DNA from: Nocardioidaceae bacterium
GTDB taxonomy: Bacteria > Actinomycetota > Actinomycetes > Propionibacteriales > Nocardioidaceae
DNA length: 64,000 nucleotides
Assembly (NCBI GenBank): GCA_017744365.1
Contig: JAGIBL010000002.1
Span: 930,001-994,000 of the forward strand
Direction of reading: 5' to 3'
In this document: positions 8,455 through 17,439 of the stretch, piece by piece
How the letters are laid out: every line of letters starts with the position of its first letter
How positions within the stretch are numbered: the first letter of the stretch is position 1
Position numbers and translations under genes: made by a program
Notes under the pieces: generated by a model
What the model was told of the DNA's origin: nothing
The model's input: only the letters and a program-made list of their open reading frames with translations
The model's database searches: none

Positions 8455-8685
8455 GGTCGAACTCCCAGAACGTCGACATGAGACACCGAGGGTCACCCCG
8501 AGGTGCCGTGTGCAGCATTCGGTCCAACGACGGGACATCGTGGAAGTTACGGACCGGCCCGAGAAACCTGGGCGCTCCGACAAACGGGACTTTTCGCCCC
8601 GGGAGCCTCGGTTCACAGGCCGATGAGGCAGGCTTGCCCTGCTCCTTGGTCCGATCGCGGACCCTCCCGACCCGACGGAGACATG

Positions 8686-9228
8686 ATGAAGAAGCCGGTC
8701 CTGGCTGCCCTGAGCGTGCTGCTCCTGCTCGCCCTCACCGCGTGCGGTGGCTCGTCGAAGGACAAGCCGAAGCTCGACAAGGAGGAGAAGAAGGTGGCGA
8801 AGAACATCGCCCAGACCTTCGCGCAGCAGTCCTCCGGAGCGCTGACCCCGAAGGAGTCGTCGTGCTTCGCGCAGAGCTTCGTGGACAAGGTCGGGTTGCC
8901 CGAGCTCAAGAAGAAGAAGCTCATCACCGAGAAGGGCGAGCTGAACCAGACCGGTGCCACCTTCGACAAGGCGACCTCGGCGAAGTTCGCGGACGCGTTC
9001 CTGGGCTGCGTCGACTACCAGAAGCGTCAGGCCGAGCAGATCGCGAAGGCCGACAAGACGGTGGATGCGAAGAAGCTCGAGGACTGCCTGCGCGAGGACC
9101 TGCCCACGTCGTTCGTGAAGAAGCTGATCGTCGCCTCGCAGACCCAGTCCAGCGACAGCACCAAGCTGGTCGACGAGAGCACCAAGAAGGTCACCGCCTG
9201 CAAGACCAAGGCGACGAAGAAGAAGTAG
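8686..9228 (+). CDS. Small secreted lipoprotein, lysine-rich
   Basis: A 180-residue lipoprotein of unknown function. The N-terminus MKKPVLAAL leads into a hydrophobic stretch and the lipobox LTACGG, so Cys is lipidated after signal peptidase II cleavage. The mature part is helical and very lysine-rich (KDKPKLDKEEKKVAKN near the start, TKATKKK at the end), with pairs of cysteines (C61, C94, C114, C147 region) that could be disulphide-bonded. Two consecutive ATGs (8683 and 8686) are possible; 8686 has the better spacing to GGAG at 8677-8680. The strongly A/G-rich codons for lysine are unlike the arginine-rich neighbours. It is divergent from the LPXTG gene across a 231-bp intergenic region, where no clear operator was seen. 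Confidence 0.75.
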   Translation: MKKPVLAALSVLLLLALTACGGSSKDKPKLDKEEKKVAKNIAQTFAQQSSGALTPKESSCFAQSFVDKVGLPELKKKKLITEKGELNQTGATFDKATSAKFADAFLGCVDYQKRQAEQIAKADKTVDAKKLEDCLREDLPTSFVKKLIVASQTQSSDSTKLVDESTKKVTACKTKATKKK

Positions 9229-9267
9229 CAGGGTGCGGCGCTCGGGCCTCTGCCGTCGCGAGCGTCG

Positions 9268-9408
9268 TCAGGCGTGGTGCATGGCAAGGCCGAGGAGGGA
9301 GGCGGCCCGGGGTTGGCCGTCGACCGACACGCCGTTGAATTCAACATGGCGCAGCCAGGCGCCGCGGATGACGGCGCGCAGCAGGCAACGGGCCCGAGCG
9401 GCGCACCC
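9268..9408 (-). other. Intergenic stretch with an open frame continuing after the permease stop
   Basis: Directly after the TAA of the ABC permease (9409-9411, minus strand), 46 sense codons continue in the same frame to TGA at 9268-9270. The predicted tail contains protein-like runs (RGAWLRHVEFNGVSVDG, LLGLAMHHA). No start codon with a ribosome site was found, so this is either a gene remnant, a former C-terminus of another protein or chance. The region 9229-9267 shows nothing further. Confidence 0.25.
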
Positions 9409-10944
9409 TTAGGTGGCCACCACGGCGACCACGCGGGCCCGGGTCGCCGGGGTGGCCCAGGCGGCGGCGGTGCCGGCGAGCCGGTAGCCGGACCAGAGCA
9501 GCAGCGGTACGGCGAGCAGCACGGCCGGGAGCGCGTTGCCGGCCAGCGCGGTCGCCGAGAACAGCAGCCCGACCAGCGTCGTGGTCATCGCCAGCCGGGC
9601 GCTGTAGCCGACCATCACCACCGGCGGCGCCGGGGTGGCCCGGGCACTGCGCAGCTCCGCGGCGAACGGCCGGCGCACCGACCAGGTCAGCGAGGTGGTG
9701 GTGACCTGGACGCAGACCACCAGCGTGGCGGCCAGCACCGAGGCGAGCTCGGCCGCGTTCGGGGTGCCGGCGCGCAGCGCGGCCAGCACCAGCGTGATGA
9801 GCGCCGGGACCAGCAGCACCTCGAGCAGCACCAGCGTCTTGGCCGCGAACGCGACCCGCGGCGAGGCCGGCAGGCTGTCGCGCCACAGCGCGCCGCGCCC
9901 GTCCAGGCACCAGGCGTTCACCCCGAAGAGCAGCGCGCCACCGGAGGCGACCAGGCCGGGCAGCACGGTGACCAGGTCCCAGGTCAGGTCGCCGGCCAGG
10001 GCGACCCCGCCGGGCAGCAGGCCGAGCACGAAGAGCCCGCGGCGCAAGGGCACCGAGCGCCACACCGACGCCCGGTCGAGTCGGACCATCGCGAGCAGGT
10101 CCGAGGCCGGATTGGGGCGCGCGGCACGGATGCCCGACTCCAGCCGCAGCTCCTCGCGCTGCGGGCGGTTCAGCGCCCAGCGCGCCGGGACCAGGCCGGC
10201 CACGACGGTCAGCACCATCAGCCCGAGCAGGATCGCGGTCCCGGTCAGCCAGGGCGCAATCCTGGCCGAGGCACCGTGGAGCATCACGATGAAGACGTCG
10301 GTGGTCGGGCTGTGGTCCAGGACGTCGGTGAGCCGGTCGGTGACCACGAGCGTGCCGAGGCCCAGACCGCAGGCGCCGCTGATCCCGCGCGCCAGCCAGA
10401 TGCCGTACGGGCCGCGGCGGATGCCCTCGAAGACCCAGCCGACCAGCTGGCCGAGGGCGGTGGCGAAGGCGATCCAGACGAGCACGGTGGTCGCCGCCAG
10501 CTCGGGATGGTGCGGACCCGCGACGTACGACGAGAGTCCGAGCAGCGTCCATGCCTGCAGCAGCCAGGCGATGTTCAGCGGGGCCAGCAGCAGCGCGCCG
10601 AGGTGCTCGGTGACCGAGGAGACCGGGAACGCGACCGCCTGCTCGCGCGGGACGACCTCGCGGCCGCCGCCGGAGCTGATCGCGGCGAGCACGGCGAGGA
10701 CCACGAACCCGAGGTAGACCGTCGGGCTGATCGCCACGAAGTTGCCCAGCCGTCGGTTGTGCAGCGGGTCGCGCAGGTAGCCCGGGACCACGATCACCGC
10801 GATCGTGACCAGCAGCACCGCCAGGCCAGCGATCCGCAGCCGGCGCCGGGAGCGCTCGGAGAGCCCGGAGGCCCGGAACGCAAGCAGCGCGCGCAGGTCG
10901 GCGGCGCCGCGGAGCAGCTCAGTCCAGGAGAGCTCGGTACGCAC
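9409..10944 (-). CDS. ABC transporter permease (multi-pass membrane protein)
   Basis: A 511-residue polytopic membrane protein with roughly 10-12 hydrophobic segments, beginning at about residues 32-50 and ending with a final pair just before the C-terminus. No family beyond ABC-2-like/uncharacterised exporter permease was recognised. It overlaps the 3' end of the ATPase gene by 26 bp and starts at GTG 10944, which has GGAGG 9 bp upstream inside the ATPase gene; the frame stays open further upstream but within the ATPase. The pair is therefore a coupled ABC exporter. Paralogous halves may exist: a soluble loop near residues 215-245 separates two blocks of membrane segments, the second containing the RDSLPASPRVAF sequence typical of large ABC permeases. 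The substrate is unknown. Confidence 0.72.
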   Translation of the reverse strand: MRTELSWTELLRGAADLRALLAFRASGLSERSRRRLRIAGLAVLLVTIAVIVVPGYLRDPLHNRRLGNFVAISPTVYLGFVVLAVLAAISSGGGREVVPREQAVAFPVSSVTEHLGALLLAPLNIAWLLQAWTLLGLSSYVAGPHHPELAATTVLVWIAFATALGQLVGWVFEGIRRGPYGIWLARGISGACGLGLGTLVVTDRLTDVLDHSPTTDVFIVMLHGASARIAPWLTGTAILLGLMVLTVVAGLVPARWALNRPQREELRLESGIRAARPNPASDLLAMVRLDRASVWRSVPLRRGLFVLGLLPGGVALAGDLTWDLVTVLPGLVASGGALLFGVNAWCLDGRGALWRDSLPASPRVAFAAKTLVLLEVLLVPALITLVLAALRAGTPNAAELASVLAATLVVCVQVTTTSLTWSVRRPFAAELRSARATPAPPVVMVGYSARLAMTTTLVGLLFSATALAGNALPAVLLAVPLLLWSGYRLAGTAAAWATPATRARVVAVVAT

Positions 10945-11620
10945 GCGCGCCCGCCTCCCCGGCCAGCTCGTCGGCGTCCAGGGCGGCGACCGCGGATCCG
11001 CCGCGCAGCACGAGCGCGTCCTCGCAGGCGTCCATCGCCAGGTCACGCAAGTGCGTGGAGACCAGCACGGCGGCGCCGCGCTGCTTGGCCTCGTCGATGA
11101 CCCGCTGGGTGGCCTCGACGCCGAGCGGGTCGACCCCGTCGAACGGCTCGTCGAGCAGCAGCACCGCGGGCTCGTGGAAGGAAGCCAGCACGACCGCGAG
11201 TCGGCGGCCCATGCCGTGGCTGAACCCGCCCGTGACCCGGTGCGCGGCGGCGCCGAGGTCGAAGCGCTCGAGCAGGTCCTGGGCGCGCAGCTCCCAGCCG
11301 GTCATCCGGCGCAGCCGCGCGGACAGCTGCAGGTGCTCCCAGGGGGTCGCGCGCGGGACGAGGCCGCCGACGTCGGGGCAGTAGCCGACGGCGCGCTTGA
11401 CGGTCAGCGGGTCGGACCGGACGTCGACCCCGTCGACGAGCACGTCGCCCTCGGTCGGCGGGATCACCCCGGCCAGTACCCGCATGGTGGTCGACTTGCC
11501 GGCGCCGTTGCGGCCCAGCAGAGCGGTCGCGCGGCCGCCGTACGCGCTGAGGTCGATGCCCCGGACCGCCTCGACCGACCCGAACCGCACCCACAACCCA
11601 CGCACCCGGACCTCGCCCAC
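10919..11620 (-). CDS. ABC transporter ATP-binding protein
   Basis: A 233-residue ABC ATPase of the CcmA/multidrug-exporter type. Walker A GRNGAGKST is at about 36-44, the Q-loop lies in VGYCPDVGG, the signature is the variant FSHGMGRRLAV (LSGGQ degenerate to FSHGM), Walker B is VLLLDEPFDG with the catalytic Glu, and the H-loop is VSTHLRD. All ATP-hydrolysis residues are present. The downstream permease begins inside this gene, so the two are translationally coupled. The promoter lies in the 60 bp between this start and the repeat element ending at 11681. A CcmA-like pair with an uncharacterised permease often exports drugs or lipids, but nothing here fixes the substrate. Confidence 0.87.
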   Translation of the reverse strand: MGEVRVRGLWVRFGSVEAVRGIDLSAYGGRATALLGRNGAGKSTTMRVLAGVIPPTEGDVLVDGVDVRSDPLTVKRAVGYCPDVGGLVPRATPWEHLQLSARLRRMTGWELRAQDLLERFDLGAAAHRVTGGFSHGMGRRLAVVLASFHEPAVLLLDEPFDGVDPLGVEATQRVIDEAKQRGAAVLVSTHLRDLAMDACEDALVLRGGSAVAALDADELAGEAGARAYRALLD

Positions 11621-11680
11621 CCCGGCATTCTCGTGCAGCCCCGGTGATCCCGCCCAGGGAATGCCCGAAATGTCCTCCCC

Positions 11681-11796
11681 CGCCGACCCGGCTCAAAGGT
11701 GCACGTAATTGCGCTGACCCGGCGCAAAGGTGCAGATGTACTCGCACCTTTGCGCCGGGTCAGCGTTCAGACATGCACCTTTGCGACAGGTCGGCG
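11681..11796. repeat. Nested palindromic intergenic repeat (two direct plus two inverted 22-bp units)
   Basis: Four 22-bp units lie at 11681-11702, 11712-11733 (both CGCTGACCCGGCGCAAAGG-type, plus orientation), 11744-11765 and 11775-11796 (inverted). The inner pair is a perfect 22-bp stem with a 10-nt loop; the outer pair matches at 19 of 22 positions. The last unit touches the stop codon of the fadJ-like gene (11797-11799). A second element of the same design is at 36191-36307. As RNA from either strand it would fold into a strong hairpin, so it may act as a terminator for the fadJ transcript; the layout is like REP/BIME elements. Confidence 0.85.
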
Positions 11797-13980
11797 TCAG
11801 GCGGGGAAGGTGCCACCGTTCTCGGCGACCGCGACCAGGCTGGCCGGGGGCTCGAAGCGGTCACCGTACTTCGCGGCGAGCTCGCGGGCCCGGGCGACGA
11901 ACCCGGCGGGGCCGCGGCCGGCCTTGCCCTCGAAGCCGTTGATGTACTGGATCGCGCCGCCGGTCGCCGGCGGGAAGCCGATGCCGAAGATCGAGCCGAT
12001 GTTGGCCTCGGCGGCGGAGTGCAGCACACCCTCGTCGAAGCACTTTACTGTCTCGATGGCCTCGACGACCAGCTGCCGGTCGGCGATGTCCTCGAACGGG
12101 ATCTGCTCGGCCGCGACCGGGAACTTCTCGGCCAGGCCCTCCCACAGACCGGTCCGGTTGCCGGACTCGTCGTAGGAGTAGAAGCCCTTGCCGACCAGCT
12201 TGCTGGACCGGCCGGCCTCGATCATCGCGTCGATGACCTGCTCCGACGGGTGCGCGACCCAGGTGCCGCCGTCGCGCTCGACCGCGTCCTTGGAGGCCTT
12301 GCGGATCTTGTACATCAGCTCCATGTTCAGCTCGTCGCTGATCTGGAGCGGACCGACCGGGTAGCCGGCCATGGTGGTCGCCCGCTCGATGCTCATCGGC
12401 GCGACGCCCTCGGCCAGCATCGAGATGCCCTCGTTGATCTGGGTGCCGATCACCCGCGAGGTGTAGAACCCGCGGCTGTCGCTGACCACGATCGGGGTCT
12501 TCTTGATGAGCTGGACGATGTCGATCGCCTTGGCGGTCGTCTCGTCGGAGGTCTCCGCGCCGCGGATGATCTCGACCAGCGGCATCTTGTCGACCGGCGA
12601 GAAGAAGTGCAGCCCGATGAAGTCGGCCGGACGGTCCACGCCGGCGGCCAGCTCGGTGATCGGCAGCGTCGAGGTGTTCGAGCACAGCAGCGCGTCGGGG
12701 TTGATGTGCTCGGCGATCTCGGCGAACACCTTGTTCTTCAGCGACGGGTCCTCGAAGACCGCCTCGATGACCAGGTCGCAGCCCTTGGCGTCGGCCGGGT
12801 TGTCGGTCGGCAGGATCCGGCTGAGCAGCTCGTCGGACTTCTCCTGCGTGAGCTTGCCGCGCGAGACCGCCTTCTCGTTGATCTTCTGCGAGTAGGCCTT
12901 GCCCTTCTCGGCCGCCTCGAGCGAGACGTCCTTGAGCACGACGTCCAGGCCGGCCCGGGCGCAGACGTACGCGATCCCCGCGCCCATCATGCCGGCGCCG
13001 AGCACGACGACCTTGGTCGGCTGGAACCGCTCCACGCCCTGCGGCCGCAGCGAGCCGGAGTTGATCGTCTGCAGGTCGAAGAAGAACGCCTGGATCATGT
13101 TCTTCGCGTTCTGGCCGGTGACCAGCGACGCGAAGTAGCGCGACTCGATGGTGCTGGCGTTCTCGAAGTCGACCTGGGCGCCCTCGACGGCCGCGGACAT
13201 GATCGCCTCGGGGGCCGGGAAGTGCGCGCCCTTGAGCTGCTTGCGCAGCGTGGCCGGGAAGGCCGGCAGCATCTGCGCGAGCGAGGGGTGCGACGGGGTG
13301 CCACCGGGCATCTTGTAGCCCTGCCGGTCCCACGGCTGCGCCTTGGCCTCGTCGTTGTCCTTGTTGTCCAGGACCCACGTCCTGGCCGCGCCGAGCAGCT
13401 CCTCGGGAGCGACGATCTCGTGCACCAGGCCCTTGGCCTGCGCGGCCTCGGGCTTGTAGCGCTGGCCCTGCAGCAGCACGTCCATCAGCGCCGGCTGGAC
13501 GCCGAGGAGCCGGACCGTGCGGGTCACGCCGCCGCCACCGGGAAGGAGGCCGAGGGTCACCTCGGGCAGGCCGATCTCGTAGCGGCCGGCCGCGGCGATG
13601 CGGTGGTGGAACGCCAGCGCGATCTCCAGGCCGCCGCCGAGCGCGGCGCCGTTGATGGCCGCGACGGTCGGCACGCCGAGCTTCTCCAGGCGGCGCAGCT
13701 GCGCCTTGATCGCCTGGCTCTTCTCGAAGATCTCCTGCGCCTGGTCGGGGCCGACCGACTGCAGGTCGGTCAGGTTGCCGCCGGCGAAGAAGGTCTTCTT
13801 CGCCGAGGTGATGACCACGCCGGTGATCGAGTCCTTCTCGGCCTCCAGGCGGGTGACCGCCTCCTCCATCGAGCGGCCGTACAGCTCGTTCATCGTGTTC
13901 GCGCTGGCGGTCGGGTCGTCCAGCGTCAGGACGACGATCCCGTCGGCGTCCTTCTCGTACTTCACAGCAGACTCAGACAT
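11797..13980 (-). CDS. fadJ: 3-hydroxyacyl-CoA dehydrogenase/enoyl-CoA hydratase (fatty-acid oxidation alpha subunit)
   Basis: A 727-residue bifunctional beta-oxidation enzyme. The N-terminal crotonase domain (1-190) carries the oxyanion-hole blocks FFAGGNL and NGAALGGGLEIALAFHH. The NAD-binding 3-hydroxyacyl-CoA dehydrogenase domain begins near residue 322 with VVVLGAGMMGAGIAY, includes the catalytic-histidine block GLHFFSPVDKMPLVEII near 459, and is followed by the C-terminal dehydrogenase repeat with AGYPVGPLQISDE. It therefore hydrates trans-2-enoyl-CoA and oxidises L-3-hydroxyacyl-CoA. The thiolase gene ends 27 bp upstream, giving the usual FadA-FadJ operon. The stop codon abuts the palindromic repeat at 11681-11796. 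FadB versus FadJ naming is by similarity of layout only. Confidence 0.92.
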   Translation of the reverse strand: MSESAVKYEKDADGIVVLTLDDPTASANTMNELYGRSMEEAVTRLEAEKDSITGVVITSAKKTFFAGGNLTDLQSVGPDQAQEIFEKSQAIKAQLRRLEKLGVPTVAAINGAALGGGLEIALAFHHRIAAAGRYEIGLPEVTLGLLPGGGGVTRTVRLLGVQPALMDVLLQGQRYKPEAAQAKGLVHEIVAPEELLGAARTWVLDNKDNDEAKAQPWDRQGYKMPGGTPSHPSLAQMLPAFPATLRKQLKGAHFPAPEAIMSAAVEGAQVDFENASTIESRYFASLVTGQNAKNMIQAFFFDLQTINSGSLRPQGVERFQPTKVVVLGAGMMGAGIAYVCARAGLDVVLKDVSLEAAEKGKAYSQKINEKAVSRGKLTQEKSDELLSRILPTDNPADAKGCDLVIEAVFEDPSLKNKVFAEIAEHINPDALLCSNTSTLPITELAAGVDRPADFIGLHFFSPVDKMPLVEIIRGAETSDETTAKAIDIVQLIKKTPIVVSDSRGFYTSRVIGTQINEGISMLAEGVAPMSIERATTMAGYPVGPLQISDELNMELMYKIRKASKDAVERDGGTWVAHPSEQVIDAMIEAGRSSKLVGKGFYSYDESGNRTGLWEGLAEKFPVAAEQIPFEDIADRQLVVEAIETVKCFDEGVLHSAAEANIGSIFGIGFPPATGGAIQYINGFEGKAGRGPAGFVARARELAAKYGDRFEPPASLVAVAENGGTFPA

Positions 13981-14007
13981 ACGTGCTCCTTGAAGAGTGG
14001 GGGGCGC

Positions 14008-15222
<1,215 letters not shown>

Positions 15223-15297
15223 GAGGTGTCCCAACTCGTGATGTCGAATGTGGTCCGCGCCGCCGTACGGGGAAGTGCGACGTCGCCAGAGCCATTG

Positions 15298-15314
15298 TGA
15301 CAGTAGAACTGTCA
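15298..15314. promoter_or_regulatory. Inverted repeat upstream of the thiolase (candidate operator)
   Basis: TGACAGTAGAACTGTCA is a perfect palindrome with 7-bp arms and a 3-bp centre, 76 bp before the thiolase start on the minus strand. The same 6-5-6 design (TGACAG-N5-CTGTCA) recurs at 22919-22935 before the racemase gene. This size and symmetry fit a TetR-family dimer controlling lipid genes; the regulator is not encoded in an obvious place here. Confidence 0.65.
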
Positions 15315-15408
15315 GGGTCAATGGGCCAGGGCGTCCTGGTCCTGTGGGCTACCTCACCGGTACCTGAGGTGGAGGCCGGCGGGTTGGCCGGGTCACGAGA
15401 CTGGGGGC

Positions 15409-16149
15409 ATGTCTCCACGTCTGACCCGGCGCGGCTGGGTCGTCCTCGCCGGTCCGGCCGTCCTGCTCAGTGCGCTCGTCGTGGTGGTCGTCGTACGGTC
15501 CGGGGGCGACGGGTGCACCGTCACCAGCGGCGGGCAGACCGTGTCGCTGAGCCGCGACGACACCGAGAAGGCGGCGATCGCGGTCACCGACGGGCGGCTC
15601 CGGTACGGCGACGACGCGGCGGCCCGTACGGCGGTGCAGCGCGCGATCGGGCTGAAGGGCGCGGACGGCCGGCTGCTCGCCGCCGCCCTGGCCGGCAGCG
15701 CCAAGGCGGCCCTGGTCTGCGACGGCTTCGGCGCGCCGGACTCCGAGTCCGACCGCCTCAACGGCGAGGGACTGACCGCGCGGGCCGAGCGGATCCGCGA
15801 GATCCTGCGCGGCCGGTACCGGTCGATGCCGCTCGGCGGCTACGCGCCCGGGGGCGTGCACAGCGGCCACATGCCCGGCTCGGCGCACTACGAGGGCCGC
15901 GCCATCGACGCCTTCTCCCGCCCGATCAGCGCCAAGAACAAGGTGCGCGGCTGGGCGCTGGCGCAATACCTGGTCGCCCGCGCCAAGACGCTCGACATCG
16001 CGACGGTCATCTTCGACGGCCGGATCTGGACCGCGGAGAAGGCCGACCAGGGCTGGCGCCCGTACGTCGTCGCGGCGCACGGTCGCTCGCAGGCAACGGT
16101 GAACATCCTCGAGCACCGCGACCACGTGCACGTGGACGTGTTCAGCTGA
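15409..16149 (+). CDS. Membrane-anchored M15-like (DD-peptidase/Hedgehog fold) protein
   Basis: A 246-residue protein with a signal anchor at about residues 11-30 (SALVVVVVV). The C-terminal half carries the zinc-site pattern of M15/VanY-type D,D-peptidases: SAHYEGRAID (His160, Asp167) and HRDHVHVDV (His239, His241). The preceding HSGHMPG also fits the family. It should sit outside the membrane and act on peptide cross-links or stems of peptidoglycan, but many actinobacterial members have not been tested. The N-terminal part (36-135) has no recognised domain; cysteines 36 and 104 may pair. The ATG at 15409 starts the anchor. It converges with the MarR gene, overlapping its end by 8 bp. Confidence 0.72.
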   Translation: MSPRLTRRGWVVLAGPAVLLSALVVVVVVRSGGDGCTVTSGGQTVSLSRDDTEKAAIAVTDGRLRYGDDAAARTAVQRAIGLKGADGRLLAAALAGSAKAALVCDGFGAPDSESDRLNGEGLTARAERIREILRGRYRSMPLGGYAPGGVHSGHMPGSAHYEGRAIDAFSRPISAKNKVRGWALAQYLVARAKTLDIATVIFDGRIWTAEKADQGWRPYVVAAHGRSQATVNILEHRDHVHVDVFS

Positions 16150-16600
16150 GCCGGTCCCGGGCCCGTCCGAGCGCTTCGTCGATGCGGAGCAGCAGCGCCC
16201 GGGCCTCGCCCGCGTCGTCGGGCAGCTCCTCGTGCAGGAGGTCCAGGGCGACCCGGAACCGTCGGCGCGCCTCCGTGTGCCGGCGCTTCCCGGCTCGCGT
16301 CAGCGCCACCCGGTAGGAGCGCCGGTCCCGCGGGTCCGCGGTCCGCTCGGTGTCGCCCCGCTCCTCGAGTGCGCGCAGCACCCCGGTCAGCGTCGAGGGC
16401 GGCAGTCCGAGCAGGGCGCTGAGCTCGCGCGGGGTCAGCGGGCCCTTGGCGAGCTGACCGTGGACGGCGTACTCGACCGGGCGCACGCCGGTCTCGCCGA
16501 GGGCTGCCTCGAGCAGGTCGCCGACCGCCCGCTGGATCACCAGGAGGTCGAGCAGCAGGGTGCCGTCGGGGGCGCCGATCTGGCGCACGGGCTCGGTCAT
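16142..16600 (-). CDS. MarR family transcriptional regulator
   Basis: A 152-residue winged-helix regulator. After an N-terminal dimerisation helix, the helix-turn-helix (LTPRELSALLGLPPSTLTGVL, about 65-85) and the wing with TADPRDRRSYRVALT (about 95-110) are typical of MarR. The chosen ATG at 16600 begins just before the first helix; a longer frame runs through the promoter and is rejected. It is divergent from the hydrolase gene, and a 24-bp near-perfect palindrome at 16605-16628 lies between the two starts, so it likely represses both its own gene and the hydrolase. MarR proteins usually respond to small phenolic or lipid ligands, which are unknown here. Confidence 0.88.
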   Translation of the reverse strand: MTEPVRQIGAPDGTLLLDLLVIQRAVGDLLEAALGETGVRPVEYAVHGQLAKGPLTPRELSALLGLPPSTLTGVLRALEERGDTERTADPRDRRSYRVALTRAGKRRHTEARRRFRVALDLLHEELPDDAGEARALLLRIDEALGRARDRLS

Positions 16601-16604
16601 TGCC

Positions 16605-16628
16605 AGATAGTACGAGGTCGAACTATCT
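16605..16628. promoter_or_regulatory. MarR-type operator between divergent genes
   Basis: Twenty-four bases read AGATAGT-n-CGA-nn-TCG-n-ACTATCT, symmetric at every position except the four marked n. It fills most of the 37-bp gap between the MarR start (16600) and the hydrolase start (16638), the classical place for a MarR autoregulatory operator. Confidence 0.78.
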
Positions 16629-16637
16629 TTCCTCGCT

Positions 16638-17438
16638 ATGGCGCGCCGTCTCGTTCTCGGGCTGTTCCTCCTGTTCGTCTCCGCCTGCGGCAACTCGCCG
16701 GGCGCCACGAGACCGGCGGCACCTCCGCCGACCTCGGCTGCTCCCTGGACGACCCCGGCGGGCGCGCTCGGCCGCTGCGGCCCGCAGCCGCCAGCGGTGG
16801 CGGCGACGCGGTTCGACTACCGGGCGCTCAGCAGTCCCGCGGTGGGCAAGATCCCCGCGGTCACCGCCGGCAGCGGCGACACGGTGGCGGTGCTGCTGCA
16901 CCAGACCGACGGCGGCGGGCTCTGCGGCTGGCTGCCGTTCGCGGGCCTGGTCGCCGCCGATCCCGGCATCACCGTGATCGCGGTGGACCTGTGCTCCTAC
17001 GGCGCCGCCCGGTGCCGCGCGGCACAGGGCGATGCCGCTCAGACCCGGGCGGCGTCACTGGCCATCGACCTGGCGGTGCGGACGCTGCACGCGCGCCGGG
17101 TCGTGGTCGTCGGGGCCTCGATGGGCGGCAGCGTCGCGCTGATGACGGCCGTGCGCGACCGCCGCGTCGACGCGGTCGCCGACCTGTCGGGCCCGGTGGA
17201 CTGGCGCGGCATGCGCCTGGTCCGGGAGGGGCGCGCGCTGCCGGTGCCGGCACTGGTGTCGATGGCCGAGGACGAGGACGCCGCCCAGGTGGCCGGCGCG
17301 AAGGCGATCGTCGCGAACGCCCCGCAGGGCAGTCGCTTCCTCCCCGCGGCGCAAGGTCACGGCTACGAGCTGGTCACCCAGGCCGACGGACGGCCGGGGG
17401 CGCTGTTTGCCGACGTGCTCGCGTGGATCCGCGGCTGA
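16638..17438 (+). CDS. Alpha/beta-hydrolase lipoprotein
   Basis: A 266-residue secreted lipoprotein hydrolase. The signal peptide ends in the lipobox VSACG (Cys17), followed by a proline/threonine-rich linker to about residue 50. The alpha/beta-hydrolase core has the nucleophile elbow GASMGGS (Ser161), an acidic residue in AEDEDA (about 211-215) and the histidine in AQGHGYEL (His241), giving a complete triad. Cysteines 96, 119 and 126 may stabilise the fold outside the cell. The substrate is unknown; esters of fatty acids or xenobiotics are plausible. Only 37 bp separate it from the MarR gene, with the operator in between, so it is probably that regulator's main target. Confidence 0.8.
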   Translation: MARRLVLGLFLLFVSACGNSPGATRPAAPPPTSAAPWTTPAGALGRCGPQPPAVAATRFDYRALSSPAVGKIPAVTAGSGDTVAVLLHQTDGGGLCGWLPFAGLVAADPGITVIAVDLCSYGAARCRAAQGDAAQTRAASLAIDLAVRTLHARRVVVVGASMGGSVALMTAVRDRRVDAVADLSGPVDWRGMRLVREGRALPVPALVSMAEDEDAAQVAGAKAIVANAPQGSRFLPAAQGHGYELVTQADGRPGALFADVLAWIRG

Positions 17439-17439
17439 A

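Noticed and set aside
8455-8616. N-terminal extension of the LPXTG protein
   Set aside because: The ATG at 8454 begins a standard signal peptide with a GGGAG site; the extension is Arg/Cys/Ser-rich and would bury the signal.
9027-9347. Minus-strand frame opposite the lipoprotein gene
   Set aside because: It reads the lysine codons backwards (Phe/Leu-rich) and crosses the lipoprotein stop; no support.
11681-11796. Possible CRISPR-like array
   Set aside because: The units are partly inverted, only four, and the intervals (9-10 nt) are too short for spacers; no cas genes nearby.
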